A stretch of 64,000 bases of DNA from Stictocephala bisonia (lineage: Eukaryota > Arthropoda > Insecta > Hemiptera > Membracidae): assembly GCA_035578905.1 (NCBI GenBank), contig JAQJVL010000058.1:2309697-2373696 (forward strand), in the 5' to 3' direction. Numbering within the stretch: position 1 is the stretch's first letter; each line of letters opens with the position of its first letter. The notes below the pieces were generated by a model that saw only the letters and a program-made list of their open reading frames with translations, searched no databases and had not been told where the DNA came from. Of the stretch, positions 24,190 to 35,658 are shown piece after piece. Position numbers and translations under genes: made by a program.

Positions 24190-24700
24190 GTTGATAGAGT
24201 GAGCGCTTTCGATGGTAAGGCTATCTTCATTTGACACTTCACATTTAATACAAAAAGTAAATATGATTAATTTTAAAACATAAAATAATATTTGAATGGT
24301 CAATATTCTATTGAACTTAGAATGGTAAATCGAATTACATTTTAAATATTATTTTTTATGGTTTTAAATGTTATAAAATAAATGTTCAATCGATTTCGTT
24401 TGTATTTTTTAATATCATTTTGAATATGTCTATTTTCGGAATTTGTTCTGCAGTTTTGATTTACGATGAGTTCCCTGCATTTAAATATCATGGTGTTGTT
24501 TTATTATTAATAATTTTAAATTTTCCTTTGAAATTCTAAATTTAGTGTTAATATAGGTGTTCGAAATTGCATATTTTTCTTCACGATATAATTTTATATG
24601 TGAAAAGTATTTTTAAATACATTTTATTTTGTCTTTTTGTTTGGCCTATATACTTTTTATTACGGTCATTCCCTCCTATTTTATATATCCGAAGTTTATT
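24190..24700 (-). mobile_element. Penelope-like element remnant (PLE-2)
   Basis: The minus strand carries NDRNKKYIGQTKR (YIGQTKR at 24632-24652), the hallmark core of the PLE GIY-YIG endonuclease. About 400 bases downstream is a terminal block whose plus-strand form is GAGCGCTTTCGATGG then TAAGGCTATCTTCATTTG (24201-24232), the same kind of end as PLE-1. Stops break the frame after YIGQTKRQNKMYLKILF. The sequence differs clearly from PLE-1, so it is a separate, older subfamily. Confidence 0.6.
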
Positions 24701-25419
24701 TTCATCATCCTCACTATCTTTTAGATTTTTATAATTATAATTTACATTGTATTTAATTTAATGAACTATCTTGAAGTGAATCTGTATTTACCATTCCTGC
24801 ATCACTAGACTTAGTTTTTCAAAATAAAATTTTAAAATTTTGAATTGTTAAAACTAGTACTATCACTGTATTTAAATATATCGTGGTACATTATGAAACA
24901 GAGCCCTAAAACATGTTAATTAAAGCAGATGGACTAATCCAAAGCTTATTTTTTCTTTAAAATCCACAAACACTGTTAGTTTTATAAATTCAATTTTTAA
25001 CATTTCGAAATCACACAACATTTGAAAAAGAATATAGGTAAGCCATATAAGTTAAAAACGTAAAATAAAATGTTTAATAGTTTTAAATTATTTATATTTA
25101 CTTTTTTACGACATGTGAAGTGTATGATGAAGTATCGAAAGGCCTCACTCTAAATATTGGTTCAAAATGTGTTTAATTCAAAAGAGATACAGTTACTGGT
25201 CCATAGTTATCTGTAACAGTCCAATTAACCAAGTGGATGAAGGGTGGACACGAGCTGTTTCGTGTTGCGAGATATTGGTCTTTAGTTGTACATTTTACTG
25301 TGAGTGTGGCTACGTTAATTTCTGGAGACGTCGATGTAATTGTGAGACTGCAATGTTTTACTGTGCATGGTTACTTTAGATTTAATAAATTTCATTATTA
25401 AATCTAAAGTACATATTGG
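24701..25419. other. AT-rich stretch, nothing recognised
   Basis: Further upstream PLE-2 sequence may be hidden here but cannot be recognised. A 70-codon plus-strand frame at 25167 is Cys- and Trp-rich by chance. Confidence 0.3.
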
Positions 25420-25564
25420 TAAGACGCCGATCGTCAAGATATGAGGGGTGAATGAGTGTGATGATTGTAGATGAACGAGTGCAGCCATTGTTACTAGATA
25501 AGGTCAACCGTTCTTTATAAAGAGCTAATAGCCCAATAGCCAGGGGCAACTAAGGTACCTTCAA
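25420..25564 (-). mobile_element. S1 SINE tail fragment
   Basis: The tail end CGCCGATCGTCAAGATATGA, then GAATGAGTGTGATGATTG, GTTACTAGATAAGGTC and CCCAATAGCCAGGGGCAAC, breaks off before the hairpin. Another S1 copy in the same orientation follows about 110 bases later. Confidence 0.75.
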
Positions 25565-25677
25565 ATATATTCAGGGTTAAATTAATTGATTTATATCATG
25601 AAATTTACCAATTTAAAATCATTTTAATAGTATTCTTTTGCTGTAAGTGTTCGATAAAAATTCAATTCATTACTAAG

Positions 25678-25962
25678 CCACCGATCTTAAAAATATGGAT
25701 GAATATGACATATGGTTATAACAAGTATATAGATGGAAGAGTGTAGTCATTGTTACTAATTAACGTAAACTGTCCCTTAGAAAGAGCAATTTAAAATTCC
25801 AATAGCCAGGGTAACTAAGAACATATTTACGTGGAATCCGAACCACGTAGTATTAGTTTGATTTTTAGCCTACTGACAGATCTGACACTCAGTTCTCTTC
25901 CCTACACAACATCTCTGAACCTTGACTACCATCCAACATGGACACCCCAGACTTCTCTAGTT
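25678..25962 (-). mobile_element. S1 SINE copy, head missing
   Basis: It carries the tail, ACGTGGAATCCGAACCACGT (hairpin), CTTCCCTACACAACATCT and AACATGGACACCCCAGACTT, and ends at CTCTAGTT where the head region would start. It lies head-to-tail with the fragment at 25420. Confidence 0.75.
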
Positions 25963-26789
25963 AAAGCATGTTAAATGTTAAAAGTACGTTAACATAAATA
26001 ATGATAATGCCCGCTTCCCACTTAACCATCTGATTCACTTTGATTACGATTGAGAATATTCGTTACTGGAAGTATAATGTCTAGAATAGTGGAAGAGATT
26101 CCAAATTAGTAACTATCGCGAATTAATTAAAAAGTAAAAATAGTTGAAAATTGGTAAAGCTGTTTGCTAATTTCTTTAAAAAAGGGAAGATTTTGTTTTC
26201 ATAAAATTAAATTAAAATTTTGTTTTAGTGAAAATAGAGGTAAATGATTTTTGAACAATCAATTAATCACGTAGTTAACAAAATGAGTGACAAAATACAT
26301 CAACAAGAATGATACATGTAGCCATGTAACCATGTAGGCACTACTAAAATAATCTATAACTAATATAAACTGACACAGTGTTTGAGATACGGCCATACTC
26401 AAGTTACCCGGCACAGACACACCTGCGCGTATGGGAGTCATATAACACTTCGTGTCATATTACATTTCATATAATATACATTTCATGTTTGTTTGGTTTA
26501 TGACGTTTCAAGACTGCTATTGACTTTGAATTTCCATTTGTGCATGACGTGATATGTTACTTCTATGAACACTCCATTAGTTCTAGTATGTTTGTTTCTT
26601 TAGTTATAACTGTTGTATTTGCTTCCACAATTACAAAACCGCACAATTTTTTCACCCTGAATAGTTCCTTTTTTTGGATTGTTTAAGATATATTCTTTTT
26701 CTTATTAGGTGTTTTTTGCCTCAAATTAAATATAAGAGGCTATAGTGATTTTTTATAATTTAAACTGAGATTTGGATAGCTCTGCGAGA
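25963..26789. other. AT-rich stretch, nothing recognised
   Basis: No repeat copy or domain was recognised. Confidence 0.3.
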
Positions 26790-26801
26790 GCGAGCACGCG
26801 C

Positions 26802-26874
<73 letters not shown>
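26790..26874. repeat. compound CG/TG microsatellite
   Basis: About 11 CG dinucleotides run directly into about 28 TG dinucleotides. Alternating purine-pyrimidine DNA of this kind can adopt the Z form. A 70-codon frame over it is an artefact. Confidence 0.95.
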
Positions 26875-26877
<3 letters not shown>

Positions 26878-27845
26878 CCATCTTCTCAAATGCTATAATA
26901 TTCTATATTTGGAATTTGCAATTGTATAAATATTATTATTTGCGTTTGAGGTTAATTTTCATTAATATTTCGCAAAAGGTTTAAACGAGTTTTACATTTG
27001 TAACTAGCTTCAAGTTAATGTTTCTAGAACATTATTTTCATTATTTATAACACTTTTTATTTAAGAACGCTAAGCTTTGCTTGATAAGTAAAATACTAAA
27101 TGTATTACATTTGTCACATACGTTTTCACTACAAATGTAATACTTTCTTTTGACATCTGTCACCGTTTGATGATGGTTTGATGATGAGTGTCCGGCTTTT
27201 CGTCAAATTTTCAAATCACAACAGTGTTTGTATTTGGATCATTGAGAAATAGCAGTTTATTCTTGAGTTTAAAAAATGGACTATAGGTAATAGATTTCAA
27301 CTATTCGTTTGATGAATTTGGAAGTATAAAGGAATATTTGCATAAAGTAATGATATATGAAATTGTAGATTTAAGACTTTCTATTTCAGTGGTTAATACG
27401 ATGTAGAAACTTTTACCTCAATCAGCAGTTACGTTGGAATCGATACAATACCAAGAATACAGAAGGGGTGGATACTACAGGGCGGACCTTTGACCATAAA
27501 AAGAAATTGCTGAGGGCTATTTTCGCCACTTAACCACCTGATACAAGTGTAATTGGATATTGATGCCGGACAATGGTTTCTTCAGCAACTGAACTGTCGT
27601 TACTTCGACTTTACCGATCAAGTCGGTTCTACTCGTTCTTACTTGACTCTAATTTTGTTTGGTATCAAATTATTTAAAAAGTTTACTAAAAATGGCAATA
27701 AATTTTTTTAATTACAGTTTTAAGTGGTTGTTTTCAATTGAGAAAAATGTAAAATAAGTCGCTTTTCTTTTCCTCTTAACAGAAAAGAAATATCACGGAG
27801 TGAAATAAATTGCTGAATAAACAATAATAATAAATTGGCTAGTCG
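26875..27845. other. AT-rich stretch, nothing recognised
   Basis: No coherent feature was seen. The GATGATGGTTTGATGATG segment at 27169 is a short local duplication. Confidence 0.3.
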
Positions 27846-27995
27846 TCGGTACTAGGGGCGTAGTGCTGTAACCTAGCTACTTGGGGACAAAGCGTTGTCG
27901 AGATTGTAGGCAAAAAACCGGACCGATTATGGGACCGGTTCTACAATCGGCCCTCTTAATACTGACACGGCGTCCGCTATTGGTTACTTCCGAAA
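27846..27995 (+). mobile_element. S1 SINE head, truncated
   Basis: GTCGGTACTAGGGGCGTAG, GCTGTAACCTAGCTACTTGG, GTTGTCGAGATTGTAGGC and CTGACACGGCGTCCGCTATT are present, but the body is lost. The segment GGACCGATTATGGGACCGG in place of the usual GATAGGTTC region is a local duplication. Confidence 0.7.
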
Positions 27996-29370
27996 TTAAT
28001 ACAGTTGTTTGCATTTTTTTTATTTTTTAATTACGGCTTGTCATCTTCTAGTATATTTTACTTAAATTAATAAGCTGTAATTTTACTCAAAATATATTAA
28101 AATACAAGCAGACATAATGTTGTATGTTGCTGTAAATGAAATACAACTAAAACATTTTTTAATATAATATTGAAACACATATTATTCCTAAAAATATGTA
28201 AATGTGTGTTGAAACTAGTTAAACCCTGTCACACTTTGTAGTGGCTTAGTTTAATATTAAGTATTCACTTGAGTAGTTGTTAGAAACATAAAGGTTGACT
28301 GATTACTTGATTCTATCTGAAATAAAGTAACTTACAGCTGTTTTCACAAATAAACAATCAGCTGGTCACAAATTTGTAGGTTATGGTTTGGATATAATAC
28401 GCACACAGATCTGCTGGTCACTTTTTGAGCACTGACATTTATTTTCTTTTATGGAATGTAGATAGGTCGGGAAATGTTTGAAATACTCTGTTCCCGTTTC
28501 CAATTTTAGGAACTAAATCCATAAAACAATTTCGTAAATAAAGACAATGCTGTGTACGAATTTCAAGTGAATACCCTCACTACTTTTCAAGTTTTGTGTA
28601 CACAAACATACGGAAGTTTGGTTATACAAAATTAGAAGTTTATGGCCGAAGCTGAGAAAAATTGTTCAATAAGTAATACAAGAAATGTGGTATTGAATTG
28701 TAACGGATTTGGATATTTGTATATTGGGTATTTGGAAAGATAATCACTAATTACGGCCAGTCCGACTTATTCAAACTTTCGACAGAAAACTTTCGATAAA
28801 TTTGCTCCATAAACTAATCTGAGGTTTTAAATACATTAATAGTACTTATTATATTATGGAAATGGTGTTAATATTTCGTGAGGAATATCGTTAGAAGTTA
28901 TTGTTTAACTACTGTTGCCATAGCAACGAAGCGAACAGGTGTTTGAAACTGTGAGTAATCTAGTATTGATTTGCTGTCAGGCTCTAAACACCTGTTAGGC
29001 CTATTACCTTAATCTTTACAATGGAACTTTTGAAGGCCTAAAGGCCAAATTGTTGTTTTTCTTTGTGTGTATTCTATGTGGCCAATAAACATGAAACACC
29101 TCCTATTGTGGATATAAAGCGAACTTGTTGTTATTACTGATATTACTGTAGCGTTTGTTACTTTTATTGATTGATATTGATAATAATGAGGTTATGTTTA
29201 TTTAACCTATAAACAGTGTAAAATATAAATGTCGTAAAATGTTGTGTTAGGCCTAATTCATTTGATTTGCTACATGTTGTTAGAAGTTGCTTTTCAACAT
29301 TACAATAATATGATTTAATTTGTATTGAATAAAATAAAAGGTGTTTGTATTTTATTCTAAAGATACAAGT
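27996..29370. other. unassigned stretch with an X-box-like site and a possible LINE tail
   Basis: Nothing codes here. CTATGTGGCCAATAAACATG at about 29072 resembles LINE 3' ends but lacks supporting coding. The inverted pair CAGGTGTTT (28937) and AAACACCTG (28987) flanks about 40 bases. Confidence 0.3.
28914..28927. promoter_or_regulatory. X-box-like palindrome
   Basis: GTTGCCATAGCAAC fits the RFX-factor X-box layout (GTTGCC, two bases, AGCAAC). In animals such sites control ciliary genes. No gene is visible beside it, so function is unproven. Confidence 0.4.
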
Positions 29371-30003
29371 ATTTTCTTCTCAGCTCGTTTCCTTCGGGGT
29401 TATTCTCCAAACCTATGCTTCTGCTCATGTGAACGATCTTCAAGACCCCTAAATATTAGGAGGAACGTTCTTGGTGTCTTTCCCCATTCACAACACATGT
29501 CGGTTCTAATGTATGTGGGAATTCAGGTTCCCATTTTCTAATCTTTGAGATTGAGCCTAGATCCATCCCCGGCCAGATTGAGCTTTAAAAAAGCTGACTG
29601 GGAAGTCTTCACATCAAGGCTTTATGGTATCAGGTTCATTCCACCTTTAATAAAGAATTATGATAGTTTCACTAGCTTTGTCGTTTCCTCTGCCAAGGAG
29701 TGTGTACCCAGGGGCTTCAGGAAAGAATACATACCAGGATGGAGCATAGAATATATATACAAGGAGTTTGGGAATACCGAAAACTCTGACACAGCTGGTT
29801 ACTTGCTGCACTCTCTCGATAATGTTATAAGAACGAAGTGGGTAAATACAGTAGAAAATCTAAATTTTACCCACATCAGTAGGCAGGCTTGGTCCTTAAT
29901 TCGAAAGCTCTCCACTGGTAAGCCTCTTGGAAATAGCACTGGGATGCACCCGAGACCTTTGGACATGGCAAAACGTTTGGACGGCATTATTGGCTTATCT
30001 TAG
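29371..30003 (+). pseudogene. jockey-like LINE pol fragment, end of endonuclease and linker
   Basis: One frame runs through the whole segment with a single internal TAA at 29539-29541. Before the stop it reads ARFLRGYSPNLCF, then RPLNIRRNVLGVFPHSQHMS and VLMYVGIQVPIF. This is the C-terminal end of the apurinic-type endonuclease of jockey-like retrotransposons; SQH carries the usual catalytic His of the SDH-like motif. After the stop come LSFKKADWEVFTSRL, IPPLIKNYDSFTSFVVSSAK, VPRGFRKEYIPGW, TVENLNFTHISRQAWSLIRK and LSTGKPLGNS, the linker before the reverse transcriptase. Both the 5' endonuclease and all of the RT are missing. It closes with TAG at 30001. Confidence 0.8.
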
Positions 30004-30339
30004 TCAACTCACCAATCTTCTGACAAAATGGTTGTATACAATCTGAATAAGATCAAAAGAAGCCCACAGGCACCATTAGAAGTTTCTAGGTCATTTACTC
30101 TCCAATAGTGATATTTACTTGAAATATTTATGTTGAGCATCATAACTCAATATATGTATGATTTACGCGTTTGTTTATCGTCATACTCAACGACAAATCA
30201 TACAACATAAATGAAAATAGTGCAACTTATTCGTTTTCCATGACCATGATTTGAATTTTAAGTTAAGTTTAAAACATTGCATAGATCTATTTTAGTATTT
30301 TGTATGTGATACAGAGAATATAATAAATATCATCCTGAT

Positions 30340-30420
30340 AGGTCAAAACATAAAAACGTGGACGCACTGACAGCCAATAGGCGAAACGCTGAGTGTTGGA
30401 ATAAAAGATAATCGCTTTAA
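30340..30420 (+). repeat. possible PLE terminal motif
   Basis: GCACTGACAGCCAATAGGCG then AAACGCTGAGTGTTGG resembles the GATGAxxGC...CGAAACGC form of PLE ends. No endonuclease frame is recognisable upstream. Confidence 0.3.
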
Positions 30421-30689
30421 CACAAAAATAAAATGAGAATTTGATGAAATATACTGGTTTTTAAATTCCAACGAAATCAACATTTTCAATCACTCAAGTT
30501 TTACTTAAGGTTTAAATATTATTATGACATTAAATTTAAGTGCTGTAGCTTGAAAGATATCATAAAGTGCTTGTCTTTCACACAAAAAACCCCTTTAGGT
30601 TTTCATTAAAGGGTTGGAAACGTCAAGTGAGGTAACTGTTGGTCATACCAGAGATGTTTGCCTTTAATAAAATTCCCACCAATCACCCT

Positions 30690-30790
30690 TTTATACCTCG
30701 TCTGATCTTTGACAACTGAGGATGCTATGTGGTAGTTTGAGTGAAACCTCTGTATACTATATACATATTGTAAATAGTCCTTTGTCGAAG
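30690..30790 (+). repeat. possible PLE terminal motif
   Basis: GACAACTGAGGATGCTATGT, then GTGGTAG and GAAACCTCTGTATAC, has the order CTGAGGATGCC...GAAACGTCTGTA seen at the 3' ends of some PLEs. A 95-codon minus-strand frame across it shows no domain. Confidence 0.35.
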
Positions 30791-31962
30791 TGAACACCAG
30801 AATATATAACTGAAGAACAGTAAAGATCATCGCACCCACGCTACGTGCAAAAGACGACGTAGAGATATCCCGGTTGGCGTAGTTAGAAAACATGTTACAC
30901 AGGTTCTATCATCAATCTTACCTAGAAGGTGTGGAGAGGTGCTGAATGTAGACGCAATTTTTATAAATTCATGAAAGAAAAACATACTATCAAAAAATGT
31001 TAAAAGAATAAGTTTTATGATAAACATAAATTAGCAAATTGTTTTAAATTTAATTGTATAATGTGAAAGTGTTGATGTTCATTTTTTATCATTCTTTAAG
31101 TTATGAAATTAATGTCTCCATCATGAAATTTCTTCATACATTTCATCTTTGCTTTGTATTCTGTAATCTCTTCCATAGCCCGGCATAAATTTTACTTCAG
31201 CATTTTAAATTTTGTTTCATAAAAATTAAGTAATAACAATAATAGCACGACCTCCTCAGAGAGTGTTTTAAGATAGACAGGCCTAAGCATAGCCATTAAC
31301 TTCAGTTTAATTAGTATAAATTTCTATATTTTCATTTTTTCCAGTATGACTTGACCAGCATACAATTGTATTTTTACAATATTTAAAATGCATAATTCAC
31401 TATTCAAAAAAAAAAAAAAAAAAAAAACTATAAATAGCTACGACCGTCAAAGTTATGTTGTTTGTTTTGTTTATTTGTATCGTCATAAATTAGATTTTCA
31501 TTAATTTATAGAGTTTCCATATACAGTTTACTCGCGAAACATATTTTATTAAGCTTATTTTAGCAGGAAAGAGGTTACGCTAGTTCGTCAACTTTGATGG
31601 TGAAACTTTCCGTCGTAACAAAAAGGGAATTCCAAATTAATTACTATGACAGGACGTTACGTGGTAAAGCGCTGCTAACTCTGAAACAGGCTTCATAGGT
31701 AATGAGCATCACTGACTTTGGGGTGAAAACAGATTTTTGACCTACTTCAGAATATAGGAGTAATTTTAGCGTATGCTAGCCCATTTGTAAGTGGAACGGC
31801 AAGGCGACTTAAAGTTGGATTTGAAACTAGAAACTGTTTTATATAACAAGAACAAAAATAGAAGAAAATAATAATTGTTCTCTTTGATTTAAAAAATAAA
31901 TTAATGAATACAACTAATTAGTAATATGTTGTTATTATTATTATTATTCATAAATATTTTAC
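30791..31962. other. AT-rich stretch with a poly(A) run
   Basis: An uninterrupted A run of about 22 bases lies at 31408-31429, flanked by AT-rich sequence. It could be a retroposon tail but nothing upstream identifies one. The rest is unrecognised. Confidence 0.35.
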
Positions 31963-32262
31963 AGATATGGGAGAATATGAGAGGCGAATAAGTGTGATCA
32001 GCATAGATGAACGACTGTAATCATTGTTACGAACAAAGGTCTACTTTTCCTTTAAAAAAAACATTTATTAATAGCCCAATAATCTGATTTTCAGCTGATT
32101 GCAGCCTTCATACTTAGTTATCTTTTCTATACAACACCCGAATCTTGACTATAACCCAACATGGACACCCCAGACTTCTCGAGTACTGGCCACGCCGATG
32201 GTAACCATTTAGTGGCCTATATGTCAGTATTAGAATACCGAGCATAGAATCTATCGCTTACA
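31963..32262 (-). mobile_element. S1 SINE copy with internal deletion
   Basis: Tail and head-proximal body are present (GGGAGAATATGAGAGGCGAA, AACATGGACACCCCAGACTT, CATAGAATCTATCGCTTAC). The segment holding the hairpin is deleted between CCCAATAA and TCTGATTTTCAGC. It sits directly upstream of a full S1 copy in the same orientation. Confidence 0.75.
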
Positions 32263-32278
32263 AGTCATTATTCATTTC

Positions 32279-32704
32279 TAAGACACCGATAATAGATATA
32301 GGCCTATGGGCGAATATGAGGGGTGTGATGAGTGTAGATGAGTGTAGTCATTGTTACTATATGAGTTCGACTTAGCTCAGAAAGGACTATTTATTAATAG
32401 CCCAATAGCCAGGGCAACTATGGGACCTACAACTTTACGTGGAATCCGAACCACGTAGTGTTGGTCTTATTTTCAACTAACTGACAAGTCTGACAATCTG
32501 TTCTCGTCCCTACAAGACATGTGAACCTTGACTACCATCCATCATGGACATCCTAGACTTCTCTAGTAGTGTCCACGTCGACGACAACCATTGAGCGGCT
32601 GCTATGTCAGTATAAGAAGACCGAGCATAAAATCTATCGCTTACAGTATCCACAACACTTTGTCTCCAAGTAGCTGGACTACACCACTGCACCATCAGTA
32701 CTAA
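32279..32704 (-). mobile_element. S1 SINE, essentially full length
   Basis: The copy runs from the tail AAGACACCGATAATAGATAT through GCGAATATGAGGGGTGTGAT, GCCCAATAGCCAGGGCAAC, hairpin ACGTGGAATCCGAACCACGT, ACCATCCATCATGGACATCC and AAATCTATCGCTTAC to the inverted head (CCACAACACTTTGTCTCC, AAGTAGCTGGACTACACC, ACTGCACCATCAGTAC). CATTATTCA at about 32268-32276, just before it, matches the tail end of other copies. Confidence 0.8.
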
Positions 32705-33269
32705 CTTAAGTAACTAGAATATAAAAGGTTACATTTCCAAAAATGTTCATCAGTTAAACAAACCTGACATATTTAAATTTTATAGATTGAAGAGCTGCCT
32801 AACTTGGCAATGATCTATTTGATTACCATAAAGCTACTCGGATATATTCCTAAACGTAATTTAACTGTTTGATGTTGGCAACAAGTATATTGTAAAGGTC
32901 AACAGCTGTTTGTGAATGTTCAACAGTTGGTAAGTGAATTCAGCAACCTGCAGTTGGAAAACAACTCACCAGACGGAACTCATTTCCGTGACAGTCACTG
33001 ATGAACTTAGGTTAATGTTTCTTTCATATATATATTTTTTCATGCCTCTTTAACTGAAATGTCGATTTCCTTACTAGCAGCTTATATTAAAGAGTATATT
33101 TGTCAATTTAAATACGTGAAATAATGTCAACGAAAGGGTGTGAAGACATTTTAGTAATTTACAATATCACTCTAAAACTTATTATCACACTTCATCTTTT
33201 ATTTTCCTTATATTTAGATTGTTAGGAAATCAGCATTTATTTTATTATTGATTAGTCTAAACCGATAAG
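32705..33269. other. unassigned stretch
   Basis: Contains GGTCAACAGCTGTTTGTG and TTCAACAGTTGGTAAGTG near 32900, a local near-duplication. No gene or repeat family is recognised. Confidence 0.3.
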
Positions 33270-33595
33270 AAGATACCGATCGTAGATATAGGATCAAATA
33301 TGATAGGTGAATGAGTTTGATGAGTGTAGTCATTGGTACTAAGTTCAAATTTTCTTTAGAAAAAAAAAATTTATTAATTACCCAATGGCCAGATGAACTA
33401 AGCGACCTACAGCTTTATGTGGAATCTGAACCACATAGTATTGGTCTGATTTTCAGCCAGTTGACAAGCCTGATATGTACTTCTCTTCCCCGAAGTATCA
33501 GGCTTGTCAATTGAACGGGCGCCTTGTCGGTGTAAAGCGGTGCGAACATATCGCCCACAATATCCACAACACTTTGTGTAGTTGTCCACACTATG
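33270..33595 (-). mobile_element. S1 SINE copy with internal fold-back
   Basis: The tail GATACCGATCGTAGATATAG, a decayed hairpin (ATGTGGAATCTGAACCACAT) and the head-side CCACAACACTTTGTGTAG are present. In the middle, GTTGACAAGCCTGATATG at 33460 is answered by AAGTATCAGGCTTGTCAATT at about 33494-33513, forming an inverted duplication around CTTCTCTTCCCCG. Part of the body was copied back in reverse. Confidence 0.7.
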
Positions 33596-33689
33596 CTTTA
33601 AGCAATTAAGAGATTCCCTACAATGTTTGCCATTTTGCTTCTTGTCGCAGTAGAGCCTATACACTGGCCGTTTGGTCATGGCCCCACCA

Positions 33690-33714
33690 ACGCACACACA
33701 CACACACACACACA
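33690..33714. repeat. CA microsatellite
   Basis: About twelve CA units follow CCCCACCAACG. Confidence 0.95.
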
Positions 33715-34149
33715 CAACGCCAAGGCAGCCCTTTTCAACCATTCTTGGCCACCTGTCATAAATAATTTGCAACTGGGGTGCTTAATACGAAATTGTAATA
33801 TTTTTGCTATCTACTTTTTCCTTTTTTAAACTAACGTTCTTGTATTCTACCTAAAATTATGATTAAAACAAGTCTAAATTTGAAATAACTGTAACATATT
33901 TAAGTATAACATTTAAATATGTTAGCACCAAAATATAATTTAATCATTTGAAAACGATTTACTTTATCATGTTTGGTATCATTTTTCTCAGTTTTTTTAG
34001 TCCTTAATAATATAATGAAATAGTATCATTTTTCATGACTAACTAGCTGTGAAACTATACCTTTTTTACCGTGTATTTGAAGATATGTTTTTAATGTGAA
34101 ATAACATTGTGCGTTCATAAAACTGATCAACATCTCTTAGAGTTACTCT
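33715..34149. other. AT-rich stretch, nothing recognised
   Basis: No feature found. Confidence 0.3.
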
Positions 34150-34401
34150 TTCCACCAGAGCGGTGATTGCGTGTATTTCAGGACACGTTAACTTCAGGAA
34201 ACATCTGGCAAAGATTGGTATCTACAGAGAAGACACTAGGACCGGCTTTGTGGTGAGGCTCTTGAGTCTGCCGAACACATACGAACTGTGTGCCAAGCCC
34301 TGGAGCTCAGGAGAAGGAGAATATTCGGGGACGAGCTCTCAGATGAAAGAATGGTAGCTAGTCTGGGGAAAAAGATTTTAGAGTTGGTTAAGCCACTTTG
34401 A
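34150..34401 (+). pseudogene. LINE pol C-terminal fragment with CCHC-like knuckle
   Basis: The first frame reads VIACISGHVNFRKHLAKIGI then YREDT. After a frameshift near 34228 the sequence continues RLCGEALESAEHIRTVCQAL, ELRRRRIFGDELSDERMV and ASLGKKILELVKPL before TGA at 34399. The order SGHxxxxxHLxxxGIxxDTxCRLCGExxETAEHIxxxCxAL is the C-terminal tail after RNase H in R1-, I- and jockey-type pol proteins. The first Cys of the knuckle is lost at the frameshift. Only the final part of the element is present. Confidence 0.75.
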
Positions 34402-34824
34402 ATAGGTATCCCATTCTAGTAGGCAACAGGGGAGCACAATAAACCCAAGGTTGAAGTGCAATCTAGGAACGGCCTCAGAGCTCTCCTTTCCCCTAAGAAA
34501 ACTAAACGAAACTGCAACTAATTGTTCTGTTCAACAATGTTTCTTTCATATAGAAATGGGAGAATATACTAGTTTAAATCCGGATCATTTAAGAACACAA
34601 GTATATCGCCACAGGTCCAAGAAGTTGAAATTAAGAACAGAAACCCCTTTCAAATTGTCAATGTTTCCCAAAAAAAATACTCTTATTTTATAACAATATA
34701 TTTAAATAAAACTATTACTGTTCCTGAAGAAATTTAATTTCCAGCTTTATAGACTAAATAGTGTTACAAAGGTAAGAGAGAAAAGACTTATTTTATAAAA
34801 GGCGTGAATTTACTTTGTGTTCAA
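34402..34824. other. LINE 3' flank and unassigned sequence
   Basis: The first ~60 bases (ATAGGTATCCCATTCTAGTA, GCACAATAAACCC) probably form the LINE 3' UTR. An 80-codon frame at 34451-34693 shows no recognised motif and I do not call it a gene. Confidence 0.35.
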
Positions 34825-34940
34825 GTCTTGCCTGTTTTCTGGGACTAAAGTATAAAGAAAAATGTTACAAGAAGTCTCCATCCCTCGTCACCATGGCAAC
34901 GATCTGTTTGAACCCAACAAATTGAAAAGTTACTTCCTTC
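34825..34940. repeat. dispersed repeat D3, copy b, with X-box-like site
   Basis: It matches 13325-13430 (GTCTCCAT, CAACGATCTGTTTGAACCCA, ACAAATTG, AAGTTACTTCC). It contains GTCACCATGGCAAC at 34887-34900, a good fit to the RFX X-box. Confidence 0.5.
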
Positions 34941-35160
34941 AGAGTAATTGAAATGGAACATTATTTATTTTACAATATTTTGGAACGAAATGTTCAGACC
35001 CGTGTAAATAAGTAGACCAGAGCAAAGTAAAATATTTTAGTGTATGATACAACAAGAAATTATAAGTTTATGGTATTTCATTCCAATTGATAAATCTCAA
35101 TTATTTTTATATGTAGTAAATATGGAATATAGCTCTCAGATGATTTTCATTACTTTTTGT
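34941..35160. other. AT-rich spacer
   Basis: Nothing recognised. Confidence 0.3.
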
Positions 35161-35658
35161 AACCAGTCAATATAACCCCACAATCCCGAATCCATAGAAA
35201 TTTTCCGGTGGAAATATTACTTTTACAAAAAAATTAAAAAAGAAAAAGTTTACTACATCAATCTAATGTTTTTCCCTCCTAACCATGAATATGACATAAT
35301 TATTTATATGATAGTTAAAAACTGAGATAAAACAAAACAGGTTGGGTTAAATTATTTTGCTTATTAGGTTATAATTATTAGGTTAGGTTAGGTTAGCTTA
35401 ACAATTCATGGTCAGCATACTAACCTAACCTAACTAACCAACATTGTGTGAACTAACCTGTTTTGTTAAATATCTCAGTTTATATTTCGTAAGAAGTTAT
35501 GGATTACATATTCGTGTGTAGGAGGCAAAAGTACATAGTTTAATAGTTTATACAATGTTTTTGGTGTCAAAATGTGTTTTTCCATATTTTTTAAATATCG
35601 GTATTTTCATCGAAAATTTTATATTGATTTGTGTCCGTAGAGTTGATATTGACTAGTA
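35161..35658. mobile_element. ~500 bp palindromic MITE with telomere-like core
   Basis: Two arms (about 35161-35400 and 35405-35658) are imperfect reverse complements over nearly their whole length. Pairs include CCAGTCAATAT with ATATTGACTAG, CCCTCCTAACCATGAATATG with CATATTCGTGTGTAGGAGGC, AAACTGAGATAAAACAAAAC with GTTTTGTTAAATATCTCAGT, and TTAGGTTAGGTTAGGTTAG with CTAACCTAACCTAACTAACC near the centre. It has no coding capacity. The structure is that of a fold-back MITE. Whether the TTAGG units came from telomeric DNA or by chance is open. Confidence 0.7.

Noticed and set aside
33407..33772. 121-codon minus-strand frame
   Set aside because: Made of an S1 SINE copy plus a CA microsatellite (CVCVCVCV).
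35377..35440. Interstitial telomere or chromosome end
   Set aside because: Only three or four TTAGG units per side, in inverted orientation inside a palindrome, so not a telomere array.
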